A stretch of 19,620 nt of DNA. Origin: CAZOHC01 sp964579845 (GTDB lineage: Bacteria; Patescibacteriota; Microgenomatia; Levybacterales; UBA12049). The position numbers were made by a program, and so were the translations under genes. This document shows positions 1 to 7,171 of this stretch, piece by piece. Every line of letters begins with the position of its first letter. The stretch's first letter is position 1. The notes beneath the pieces were generated by a model that searched no databases, was not told the DNA's origin, and saw only the letters and a list, made by a program, of their open reading frames with translations. Location of the stretch: NCBI GenBank assembly GCA_964579845.1, contig CAZOHC010000022.1:1-19620 (forward strand). Reading direction: 5' to 3'.

Positions 1-20
1 GAGTAATATCATTCATATTT

Positions 21-1025
21 ATGGCTAAAAAGGCGCTGATTATCGGAGTTTCCTCACAAGACGGTTCCTATCTTGCAGATCTTCTCCATGAAAAAGGCTA
101 TGATGTCATTGGAACGCTCAGACGCAGCACCAATTACACCCACCCCAATGTAGAACATCTCTACGGCAAAATTACAATTGAATTTGCCGATCTCTTGGAC
201 TTTGAGAGTATCGCCAGGTTAATCCGAATTCATAAACCTGATGAGGTTTATAATATTGCCGCACAATCAGTGCCAGCTGACAGTTGGAATATGCCTTTCT
301 ACACTGCTGAGATAAGTGCAGTCGGTCCTGTTCGGGTACTTGAGGCTGTACGACAGTTCCACCCTGAAGCACGCGTTTACCAGGCAACCACACGAGAAAT
401 TCTGGGCAATATAGAGGCAGAATCCGCAAATGAAGAGACGAGGTTTGATGCGAACAATCCGTACGGTATCGCAAAATCTTACGCTCATATGATGACCAGG
501 TGTTATCGAGAGTCATACGGCATGTTCGCCTGCGGTGGAATTCTTTTCAATCATGAGAGCCCTAGACGCGGCCTAATGTTCGTCAGTCGAAAAGTTACTG
601 CAGGGGTTGCATGTATTAAAAATAACGTGAAGAATCCACCAATGAATGAAAAAGGTGAGCCATTAGTAACCCCTGAGGGGAAACTTGAGATGGGTGATCT
701 CTCGCTTGAGCGTGATTGGGGTTATGCAAAAGAGTATGTCGAGGCAATGTATCTCATGCTGCAACACGAGACGCCAATGGATTACGTGATCGGGACAAAT
801 ACGACGCATACCATAGAAGAGCTTTGCAGGATCGCATTTGAGCACGTGGGGCTGGACTATACTGATCACGTTGTCTCATCAGACAAATTCTTCCGTCCGA
901 CAGAGATTAAGCCACTTAAAGGTGACTATTCTCGTGCAAAGAGAGAACTCGGATGGGAACCGAAGACCAGTTTTGAAGATCTGGTAAAGCTGATGGTTGA
1001 CGCAGACCTTAAGCGGTTTCAGTAG
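21..1025 (+). CDS. gmd: GDP-mannose 4,6-dehydratase-like SDR enzyme
   Basis: This is an extended short-chain dehydrogenase/reductase of 334 aa. The GMD family converts GDP-D-mannose to GDP-4-keto-6-deoxy-D-mannose in the cytoplasm. The mid-protein stretch RESYGMFACGGILFNHESPR and the later ERDWGYAKEYVEAM are GMD hallmarks. Putative catalytic residues are T124, E126, Y148 and K152 (YGIAK). The RR at 34-35 matches the NADP-binding arginines of the family. Three oddities are visible. The nucleotide loop reads G9-V-S-S12-Q-D-G15 where most GMDs have GITGQDG. The usual SELYG segment is REILG. About 14 extra residues lie before the RDWG motif, around 205-222. It converges on the reductase gene and overlaps its 3' end by 17 nt. 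A TATCAT hexamer lies 8 nt before the ATG, but any -35 is outside the window. GMD-family membership is firm; the exact product is inferred. Confidence 0.85.
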   Translation: MAKKALIIGVSSQDGSYLADLLHEKGYDVIGTLRRSTNYTHPNVEHLYGKITIEFADLLDFESIARLIRIHKPDEVYNIAAQSVPADSWNMPFYTAEISAVGPVRVLEAVRQFHPEARVYQATTREILGNIEAESANEETRFDANNPYGIAKSYAHMMTRCYRESYGMFACGGILFNHESPRRGLMFVSRKVTAGVACIKNNVKNPPMNEKGEPLVTPEGKLEMGDLSLERDWGYAKEYVEAMYLMLQHETPMDYVIGTNTTHTIEELCRIAFEHVGLDYTDHVVSSDKFFRPTEIKPLKGDYSRAKRELGWEPKTSFEDLVKLMVDADLKRFQ

Positions 1026-1989
1026 TATCTGCTACTCTTCCTCGCCAATATTCAAGCATATCTTTGAGCGACTCCTCTATCGTAAATTCGTTATCCCACT
1101 CTGTCAGGGTGACAAGTTTTTTGTTATCACACCGAAGTTCAGGGATATCATTCGGTCGCAGAAGCTGTTTATCAAGCTCTACTTTAACTTCAGCAGTCGT
1201 ATATGAAAGCAGAAGCTCTAGGAGATCACCTGTTCGATATGATTTGCCTGAACCGGCATTATAAACATCTCCTGACGCTCCAAGTTCTAGCAACAGAGAA
1301 TACGCTCGCACCATATCCCGCACATCGGTAAGATCCCGCTTCCCTTCTAAATTCCCGACTGTGAGGACAGAATCTCGAACTCCATGCTCTATCTCAGCAA
1401 TTTTCTTCGCAAATGATGATGTAGCAAAATCTGAAGATAATCTGGGCCCGATATGTCCGAATGGACGAACCCGCACAACATCAAGACCATATCCTAACAC
1501 ATATTGCAAACCCAGATAATCCTGAGTTATTTTCGAAACACCATACGGATTTACAGGACGAAGAGGCGTTTCCTCATGAATCGGCAAATCTTCAGGGTTT
1601 ACTAATCCGTACACTTCAGAGGACGATACGATGAGTATTCTCGTTGATTTGAGCTCAAACTTCCGCACTGCTTCAAGGACATGCAGCTCTGTAAGCATAT
1701 TATTCTGCAGGTACAGACCAGGATCATGAAAACTTTTTGCAGGCGAGGGGAGTGCTGCCAAGTGGAAAATAAGATCCGGTTTCTCACGCGAAATCAGTGC
1801 TTCAATAGCTTCTCGATCCATCAGATCACATTGCGTGAGAGTAACTTGGTCTTGTATTGAAGCAAGGTTCGTAAGGTTACGATCACTCAAATAGGTTCCT
1901 GTTACCTCGTACTTTCCGGCGTTGATCAGATACTCAGCCAAATGGCTTCCTGCGAACCCTGTAATTCCCGTAATTAAAACTTTCTTCAT
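1009..1989 (-). CDS. rmd: GDP-6-deoxy-4-keto-mannose reductase (RMD-like) / NAD-dependent epimerase
   Basis: This is an extended SDR of 326 aa. The RMD family reduces GDP-4-keto-6-deoxy-D-mannose to GDP-D-rhamnose. Visible motifs are GITGFAG at 8-14, SSSEVYG around 122-128, and Y149/K153 in NPYGVSK. RPFGHIGP, SSFAKKIAEIEHG, VGNLEGKRDLTDVRDMVRAY, VYNAGSGK and LRPNDIPEL resemble bacterial GDP-6-deoxy-lyxo-4-hexulose reductases more than UDP-glucose epimerases. It is the last gene of the long minus-strand operon and its start overlaps the stop of the UDP-glucose dehydrogenase gene (ATGA). It ends by running 17 nt into the converging gmd-like gene, whose product would be its substrate. The alternative is another 4-keto-sugar reductase or epimerase acting on a different nucleotide sugar. 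Confidence 0.78.
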   Translation of the reverse strand: MKKVLITGITGFAGSHLAEYLINAGKYEVTGTYLSDRNLTNLASIQDQVTLTQCDLMDREAIEALISREKPDLIFHLAALPSPAKSFHDPGLYLQNNMLTELHVLEAVRKFELKSTRILIVSSSEVYGLVNPEDLPIHEETPLRPVNPYGVSKITQDYLGLQYVLGYGLDVVRVRPFGHIGPRLSSDFATSSFAKKIAEIEHGVRDSVLTVGNLEGKRDLTDVRDMVRAYSLLLELGASGDVYNAGSGKSYRTGDLLELLLSYTTAEVKVELDKQLLRPNDIPELRCDNKKLVTLTEWDNEFTIEESLKDMLEYWRGRVADTTETA

Positions 1990-3302
1990 CGTCCAACCCC
2001 GATATACGTAAAACCGAGACTTCGTGCTTCATCAGGGCTGTAGACATTACGTGCATCGATAAGTTTTGGTGATTTCATAACAGCTTTCATTTTTTCCAAA
2101 TCAAGCTCTTTAAATTCATTCCATTCCGTAACCAAAATCGCCAAATCAGCACCGTGAATTGCTTCATCCGTTGTTTCAACGAAAGTAAGATTACTATGAT
2201 CTGAAAAAATCTTTTTTGCATTCTCCATTGCAATCGGGTCATAGGCTTTTATCAAAGCACCGCTTTTCAAGAGATCATTTATTATTGCAATGGACGGAGC
2301 ATCACGCATATCGTCAGTATCAGGCTTAAATGACAACCCGAGCACTGCTATTGTTTTTCCGTTGACATCTTCTAAGATATCTTTTGCCTTTGATACGATA
2401 TGTTTCATCGCATCAGTATTTATTGCTTCAACGGATTTTAATAATGTAAAGTCATATCCGTTTCTCTCAGCGATACCGATCAATGCACGCACATCTTTGG
2501 GGAAACAGCTGCCGCCGTACCCTGCTCCGGCATTTAAAAAGCTCCGACCAATCCGCTTATCCAGTCCGATCGCCTTGAGGACATCAGGACCGTCTGCGCC
2601 CACTTTTTCTGAAAGTTGTGCAATGGCGTTCGCAAAAGAAATTTTTGTTGCCAGAAAGGCGTTAGCTGCGTACTTGATCATCTCAGCAGTCTCGATACTG
2701 GTGAGAACTAATTGAGTATTATATTCTTCAGAGCTGGTAATCGGCTCGTGGAGTCGTACGAGGAGTTCTTCAGCGTTCTTCGTTTCAGTTCCGATTACAA
2801 CCCTATCAGGATGGAACGTATCAGAAAGCGCTTGCCCTTCCCTCAGAAACTCCGGGACTGACGCAATATCAAGCGTCGCTTGCTCCGGTTTTTTCTCTTC
2901 TACCATTGCTTTCACCTTCCGGTTCGTTCCCACAGGGACAGTACTTTTAACCGTCAGTACTGTATAATCCGTTAGATGCGGTGCAGTCTTTTCCGCGACA
3001 TCATAAACAACAGAAAGATCTGATTCACCGTTCGGTTTTGTCGGAGTCCCGACAGCGATAAAGACTACTTCTGATTCAGGGATCGCCTGATCATACTCCA
3101 ACGTAAAGAGTAGTCTTCCTGCCTCAACATTCCGTTTAACCACTTCTTCAAGTCCGGGCTCATAAATAGGAATAATACCTTTCTTTAAGTTTTCAATTTT
3201 TTCTTCAGTATGACCGATAACCCAAACAGTATTTCCTAAATCAGCAAAAACTGCTGCGGTTACTAGGCCAACGTAGCCATGTCCGATAAATGTAATAGTC
3301 AT
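1986..3302 (-). CDS. ugd: UDP-glucose 6-dehydrogenase
   Basis: This is a 438-aa nucleotide-sugar dehydrogenase that oxidises UDP-glucose to UDP-glucuronate in two NAD(P)-dependent steps. The N-terminal Rossmann loop GHGYVG lies at 7-12. The catalytic cysteine is C266 in GAGYGGSCFPKD. GTPTKPNGESDLS, VKSTVPVGT, PEFLREG and LGLSFKPDTDDMRDAP are all family signatures. Length is normal. The segment after beta-2 reads VIGHTEEKI; the acidic residue usually found there, which helps select NAD, is not visible. The gene starts 3 nt after the rmlD-like gene and its stop overlaps the rmd start by 4 nt, so it sits deep in one operon. GDP-mannose or UDP-ManNAc dehydrogenase are less likely alternatives, because the overall pattern is that of the bacterial UGD class. 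Confidence 0.92.
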   Translation of the reverse strand: MTITFIGHGYVGLVTAAVFADLGNTVWVIGHTEEKIENLKKGIIPIYEPGLEEVVKRNVEAGRLLFTLEYDQAIPESEVVFIAVGTPTKPNGESDLSVVYDVAEKTAPHLTDYTVLTVKSTVPVGTNRKVKAMVEEKKPEQATLDIASVPEFLREGQALSDTFHPDRVVIGTETKNAEELLVRLHEPITSSEEYNTQLVLTSIETAEMIKYAANAFLATKISFANAIAQLSEKVGADGPDVLKAIGLDKRIGRSFLNAGAGYGGSCFPKDVRALIGIAERNGYDFTLLKSVEAINTDAMKHIVSKAKDILEDVNGKTIAVLGLSFKPDTDDMRDAPSIAIINDLLKSGALIKAYDPIAMENAKKIFSDHSNLTFVETTDEAIHGADLAILVTEWNEFKELDLEKMKAVMKSPKLIDARNVYSPDEARSLGFTYIGVGR

Positions 3303-3305
3303 AGT

Positions 3306-4208
3306 TTAGTTAGTTGTTCTGCTCATCTGCATTTTAAGTGCCAATAAGCCTTCCTCAATGGTCTTCATCTCAACCCCGAGTTTTTTTATTCTATCATTAT
3401 TCAGTGCTAAATTAAACGGCCTCGGCGCTCTATCTTTAAAGAAGGCTTCTCTTGTCGTCTCCTGGATTAACGAGGCATCAAGCTCGAAGACCTCGGCGAT
3501 TTTACGTGCTAATGCGTACGGAGTTATAACTTCACTGCCCACCGCATGGTATGTACCGGTTGATCCGGTACGAAGTACACCACGGATAGCCTCAGCAAAA
3601 TCATCTACAAACGTCGGACTCATAAAATGATCTGTTACAGCTGAAACCGGTGTATCTGCATGAAGCCTCGATTGAATCGCTTGAACCAGATCTTTTTTTT
3701 CAGGAAATGGAGTTCTATACGGATACGCAAGTCGTAGAATCGCGTATTCTAATCCTGAACTTCGCACTAGTTCTTCAGCTTGTAACTTCGTCTCCCCATA
3801 CCAGTTGACAGGTCTTGGCTCATCATCTTCTTGATAAAACTCTCCCCCCGGTTTCTCACCCCCAAAGACGAAATCAGTTGAGACATAAAGGAGCTTTTTT
3901 TTGTTTTTTCTACAAGCTGCGATAACATTTTTCGCTCCGTCAACGTTTATCTTCCAGGCAGCACCGTTTTCACCCAGGTCCCTATCTCTCTCACAACCGT
4001 CTACATCTGTTTTTGCAGCCATGAGGATCACTACGTTGTGATCTGTGTCATCCTCAAGTCGTTGCAGCGTCTCTGGACGGGTGATGTCAACACCGGTATC
4101 GATACTGAGATTCTCAAAATCATACGTATCCGCAAGAAGCTCGACGATACGTGTTCCGACCAGGCCTGAGATTCCGATTCCGAAAATTTGTGGATTCTTA
4201 CCTTCCAT
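3306..4208 (-). CDS. rmlD: dTDP-4-dehydrorhamnose reductase (RmlD-like)
   Basis: RmlD catalyses the last step of dTDP-L-rhamnose synthesis, reducing dTDP-4-keto-L-rhamnose. The protein of 300 aa shows GISGLVG near the N terminus, MAAKTDVDGCERD (compare the NAAYTxVDxAE motif of RmlD), STDFVFGGEKPGGEFYQEDD, and YGETK as the YxxxK pair. The length fits the family. The start chosen is the ATG at 4208, which overlaps the end of rmlB by 11 nt and puts the Rossmann loop about ten residues in. A longer frame opens at 4340, but that extension lies wholly inside rmlB and has no RmlD-like content. The operon context (rmlA, rmlC-like and rmlB upstream) supports the call. The exact substrate is inferred; it belongs to the RmlD/MAT2B-type reductases. 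Confidence 0.85.
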   Translation of the reverse strand: MEGKNPQIFGIGISGLVGTRIVELLADTYDFENLSIDTGVDITRPETLQRLEDDTDHNVVILMAAKTDVDGCERDRDLGENGAAWKINVDGAKNVIAACRKNKKKLLYVSTDFVFGGEKPGGEFYQEDDEPRPVNWYGETKLQAEELVRSSGLEYAILRLAYPYRTPFPEKKDLVQAIQSRLHADTPVSAVTDHFMSPTFVDDFAEAIRGVLRTGSTGTYHAVGSEVITPYALARKIAEVFELDASLIQETTREAFFKDRAPRPFNLALNNDRIKKLGVEMKTIEEGLLALKMQMSRTTN

Positions 4209-5208
4209 ACTGCTTATTGTAATAGTCTTTATAGGCACCTGATTTGATATCCTGCCACCATTGTGTGTTCTCTTTATACCACTCAACTGTTTTCTTGAGC
4301 CATTCATCAAAGCTATGCTGCGGCTCCCAACCAAGCTCATTTTTTATTTTGCTCCAGTCGACATCGTATTTCCGATCATGTCCGGGGCGATCTCTGACAT
4401 ATTCGATGACGCTCTCATCTTTTCCGAGCAGAAATGCAATCTTCTTCACGATATCCCGATTCGGACTTAGCTCAGTCATTCCACCTATCAGATAGGTTTC
4501 GCCTACTTTTCCACTCTGTAGAATTTTGTCTATCGCACGACAATGGTCTTCAACATATAGCCAATCACGAACGTACAAACCGTCTCCGTACACCGGAACC
4601 GGTTTTCCTTCCAGGATGTTTGTAATGGCTAAAGGAATTAATTTTTCCGGAAAATGATACGGGCCGAAGTTATTGGAACAATTTGAGATTGTAATCGGAA
4701 GTTCATACGTTATGCCATACGCACGAACCAAATGATCTGCAGCAGCCTTACTGGCTGCATAGGGGCTTCTGGGGGCATATGGTGTTCGTTCACTGAACTT
4801 ACTCGTATCTTCAAGTTCAAGGCTACCGAAAACCTCATCTGTTGAAATATGATGAAACCGTTTGATACTCTTTTTTAACGCTGCATTCAATAAAACCTGT
4901 GTTCCCAGGACATTCGTTCGTATAAAAGCTGAGGGATCAGTAATCGAACGATCCACATGTGTCTCTGCTGCAAAATGAACAATAATATCGACACCTTCCA
5001 GTGCTCGATCCACAACTACTTCATCGCAGATATCACCTTGAATAAAGAAGTACTTGGGGTTGTCTCGTACGTCTTTAAGATTTTCCAAGTTACCGGCATA
5101 GGTCAACTTATCAAAATTAATGACCTCGTCCTCAGGATGATTTTTCATCCAGTAAAGGATGAAGTTTGAACCGATAAATCCGGCTCCACCGGTAACAAAT
5201 AGCTTCAT
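4198..5208 (-). CDS. rmlB: dTDP-glucose 4,6-dehydratase
   Basis: RmlB dehydrates dTDP-D-glucose to dTDP-4-keto-6-deoxy-D-glucose, the second step of the dTDP-L-rhamnose pathway. The 336-aa protein is a textbook family member. It has GGAGFIG at 7-13, FDKLTYAGN at 32-40, AAETHVDRSI, STDEVFG with the T123-D124-E125 dehydratase triad, and Y150/K154 in SPYAASK. It also has NCSNNFGPYHFPEKLIP and the substrate-binding GDGLYVRDWLYVEDH. Start and length match homologues. Its ATG overlaps the stop of the preceding NUDIX gene (ATGA) and its 3' end overlaps rmlD by 11 nt, implying translational coupling. Confidence 0.97.
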   Translation of the reverse strand: MKLFVTGGAGFIGSNFILYWMKNHPEDEVINFDKLTYAGNLENLKDVRDNPKYFFIQGDICDEVVVDRALEGVDIIVHFAAETHVDRSITDPSAFIRTNVLGTQVLLNAALKKSIKRFHHISTDEVFGSLELEDTSKFSERTPYAPRSPYAASKAAADHLVRAYGITYELPITISNCSNNFGPYHFPEKLIPLAITNILEGKPVPVYGDGLYVRDWLYVEDHCRAIDKILQSGKVGETYLIGGMTELSPNRDIVKKIAFLLGKDESVIEYVRDRPGHDRKYDVDWSKIKNELGWEPQHSFDEWLKKTVEWYKENTQWWQDIKSGAYKDYYNKQYGR

Positions 5209-5747
5209 AGTTGTTGCAAATATTGCTCAAAAAAATAGAAGGCGGTTATGCTCTGCCCATCAAGAATTTCACCAGACCTGATCATCTTTCTGACGTCCTC
5301 TACAGAATGTTTTTCAACTTGTATGAATTCACCATCTTCCAGTTGCTGTTCTCCAAAATCTAAATCTTCAGCTACATAAACATATGCATACTGGTCTGCT
5401 TTCCCAGAGAAAGCCCAGTGCTTACCTATTTCAGTAAGCTTATTAGCTGATGCCCCCACCTCTTCTTTTAATTCAATTTCTGCAGTCTCTTTAGGACTTT
5501 TTCCAACAGCAATACCCATTGGGAATTCTAAGGAAAGAGAAGCTACAGTATATCGGTATTGACGAACCATGTAGATGACATTATCTTCAAACGGAATTAC
5601 AATACTAAAAGGCTCTCGTCTAAAAACATAGTATAGAGAGGTCTTTCCATCAGGACGTTCTACTTCTTCTTCCCAAAGATTAACAAATGCATTGTTAACT
5701 AGAGACTTTTTAGAAAGAGTCTTCCATTTATTAGATACAAAGCTCAT
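5205..5747 (-). CDS. NUDIX hydrolase with an atypical Nudix box
   Basis: This 180-aa protein resembles ADP-ribose pyrophosphatase-type NUDIX enzymes, which hydrolyse nucleoside diphosphates linked to another moiety such as a sugar. The fold signature is visible: VRQYRYTV followed by SLEFPMG at 72-78, then the box IELKEEVGA at 91-99 holding the metal-binding E92, E95 and E96. The box is imperfect. One residue fewer than usual separates G78 from the REUxEExGU core, the first conserved Glu is not at its usual place, and the Arg of REU is I91. The gene lies between the rmlC-like gene and rmlB, overlapping both by 4 nt, so it belongs to the nucleotide-sugar operon. It may recycle or police nucleotide-sugars, but that substrate role is inferred from location only. 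Confidence 0.85.
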   Translation of the reverse strand: MSFVSNKWKTLSKKSLVNNAFVNLWEEEVERPDGKTSLYYVFRREPFSIVIPFEDNVIYMVRQYRYTVASLSLEFPMGIAVGKSPKETAEIELKEEVGASANKLTEIGKHWAFSGKADQYAYVYVAEDLDFGEQQLEDGEFIQVEKHSVEDVRKMIRSGEILDGQSITAFYFFEQYLQQL

Positions 5748-6187
5748 TTAACAATTCCCTGTAGCAGTTCTTCTTCTGTATACTCGACTTGTTCGTCTTT
5801 CAGGTTCGGATCATACGAAGGATCGGGATAGTTTATCAGCCATGCCTCCTCCTCACCGATATTCTCAAGACCGGTCGCGATATCCTTCGGGATAAACATG
5901 CGTGTCGGATTTTCAGCATCTAAAATCGTTTCAGTTTTCTCCCAAGCTTCTCCGTTATGCTCGTATGTTGTAATCTTCATCTTTCCTTTCACCGCCACAT
6001 ACCGTGCGGCTCGTACACGATGCAGATGGTAGCCTTTAAAAGCTCCCGGGTTTGCTGCAGTCAGATATGCCTCCGTCCGTTCTCCTGTTTCTTTATCTTT
6101 AAACAGCTCTATAAGAAAGCCATTTTCCTGCTTTGCATGATCATAGGTCGTTACTTTTTTTGCCGGTTCTGTACGTACTGAATTCAT
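5744..6187 (-). CDS. rmlC: Small cupin, RmlC-like sugar epimerase/isomerase
   Basis: In the canonical pathway RmlC epimerises dTDP-4-keto-6-deoxyglucose at C3 and C5. This gene sits exactly where rmlC is expected, between rmlA and rmlB. The 147-aa product is a single cupin. It has GYHLHRVRAARYVAVKGKM, with H54 and H56, as the first cupin motif, and MFIPKDIATGLENIGEEEAW as the second. It ends in an acidic tail after NYPDPSYDPNLKDEQ. It is shorter than typical RmlC (about 180 aa) and partly resembles FdtA/WxcM-type sugar ketoisomerases, so the reaction is not certain. The start at 6187 is fixed by a strong Shine-Dalgarno 8 nt upstream and an ATGA overlap with the rmlA stop. A longer frame to 6220 would place the start inside rmlA, upstream of that site. 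Confidence 0.65.
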   Translation of the reverse strand: MNSVRTEPAKKVTTYDHAKQENGFLIELFKDKETGERTEAYLTAANPGAFKGYHLHRVRAARYVAVKGKMKITTYEHNGEAWEKTETILDAENPTRMFIPKDIATGLENIGEEEAWLINYPDPSYDPNLKDEQVEYTEEELLQGIVK

Positions 6188-6909
6188 GATATCTCCACCT
6201 CCTTTGCCTTTTTCGCCCAATAGTTATTCGCTGATAGTAAACTGTCGAAAGTCCCTGCATCTTCCCAACGGCCATCGATAGTCGTAACTTTTAGCTCTCC
6301 GAGCTCGCGATATTTATTGATGACATCTGGTATCTCAATTTCTCCTCGTGCTGAAGGCTGTACTTGTTTTGCAAATTCAGAGGCTCTGTTGTCCAGAATA
6401 TAAATACCGACCATCGCGAAGTTACTTTTCGGATCTTCAGGTTTTTCAACAATCGAGATGACATTATGTTGCTCATCAAATTCGACCACACCATAGCGCT
6501 GAGGATCATGAACTTCTTTCGCAAAAACATGTCCGCCACCTGAAAAATTCCGAATGGTTTCTGAAAAATCATGATCAAAGATATTATCACCTAAGATCAT
6601 CGTAACATTATCATCACCGATGAAATTTTCACCGACGATAAAGGCATCTGCGAGTCCACGTGGTTCTTCCTGAATTTCATATGTGAACCGAGCTCCGAAA
6701 TCTTTCCCTGATCCGAGTAGATTCAGAAAGTGTCCTGCATAATCAGGAGCAATGATAATCAGAATATCCGTAATCCCTGCGTTAATCAGTGTCTCCAAGG
6801 GATAAAAAATCATCGGTTTATTATAAACCGGCAGCAATTGCTTTGAGGTTATTTTGGTTAACGGGCGAAGCCTGGTAGCCCTCCCGCCTGCGAGTACTAT
6901 GCCTTTCAT
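6184..6909 (-). CDS. rmlA: Glucose-1-phosphate thymidylyltransferase
   Basis: RmlA joins glucose-1-phosphate to dTTP, giving dTDP-glucose, the entry step to dTDP-L-rhamnose. The 241-aa protein has the nucleotide-binding loop GGRATRLRPLT at 8-18 and SKQLLPVYNKPMIFYPLE at 22-39. It also has EEPRGLADAF (the GLAQAF-type loop) at 81-90, metal-binding D108 in MILGDNIFD, and VEKPEDPKSN. The second part of the loop has Ala where classic RmlA has Gly, as in many archaeal-type sugar nucleotidyltransferases. It also lacks the C-terminal 50 or so residues of the long RmlA/RffH form that make the allosteric site, so feedback control may differ. The ATG lies 1 nt after the stop of the small membrane protein gene without an obvious Shine-Dalgarno, suggesting coupled translation. 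Confidence 0.92.
   Translation of the reverse strand: MKGIVLAGGRATRLRPLTKITSKQLLPVYNKPMIFYPLETLINAGITDILIIIAPDYAGHFLNLLGSGKDFGARFTYEIQEEPRGLADAFIVGENFIGDDNVTMILGDNIFDHDFSETIRNFSGGGHVFAKEVHDPQRYGVVEFDEQHNVISIVEKPEDPKSNFAMVGIYILDNRASEFAKQVQPSARGEIEIPDVINKYRELGELKVTTIDGRWEDAGTFDSLLSANNYWAKKAKEVEIS
6196..6204 (-). promoter_or_regulatory. Strong Shine-Dalgarno of the rmlC-like gene
   Basis: The sequence AAGGAGGTG on the minus strand is a near-perfect anti-16S match, 8 nt before the ATG at 6187. It lies inside the last codons of rmlA and decides the start of the rmlC-like gene. It also shows that this organism uses Shine-Dalgarno initiation within operons, in contrast to the apparently leaderless operon heads. 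Confidence 0.85.
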
Positions 6910-6910
6910 G

Positions 6911-7165
6911 TTATGTTAAATAAAAATATACAATGCTTATCCCTAATGCCGCGATAAGTACATATTCTATCACAACTTTAACAGATAAATCCTTATTTAG
7001 AAAGTGGTGAAAGAGTGCAAACCCAACATAGAAAAAAGATGTAAGCGTTACGATTGCCATCTGCATCTGCGGGTTTGAAGAGAAAGAAAGGAAAAGGATA
7101 AACCCGGCAGATAATATTCCCAAGAGAAGCAAATAGTATAAATACTGTGTTTTAAATGTTTTCAT
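6911..7165 (-). CDS. Small three-TM membrane protein, function unknown
   Basis: I do not recognise a family for this 84-aa protein. Three hydrophobic segments are visible: about 9-28 (YLLLLGILSAGFILFLSF), 35-54 (MAIVTLTSFFYVGFALFHHF) and 62-83 (VKVVIEYVLIAALGISIVYFYL), separated by short polar or basic loops. It should therefore be an integral membrane protein with little soluble mass. It is the second gene of the operon: it starts 6 nt after the CAP-domain gene and ends 1 nt before rmlA. Its fixed place between a surface protein and sugar-nucleotide enzymes suggests an envelope role. The short spacing on both sides supports it as a real gene rather than a chance frame. Confidence 0.75.
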   Translation of the reverse strand: MKTFKTQYLYYLLLLGILSAGFILFLSFSSNPQMQMAIVTLTSFFYVGFALFHHFLNKDLSVKVVIEYVLIAALGISIVYFYLT

Positions 7166-7171
7166 ACGCCT

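Noticed and set aside
4209..4340. Longer N terminus of the rmlD-like gene
   Set aside because: The extension lies entirely within rmlB, has no RmlD similarity, and the ATG at 4208 places the Rossmann loop at the normal position.
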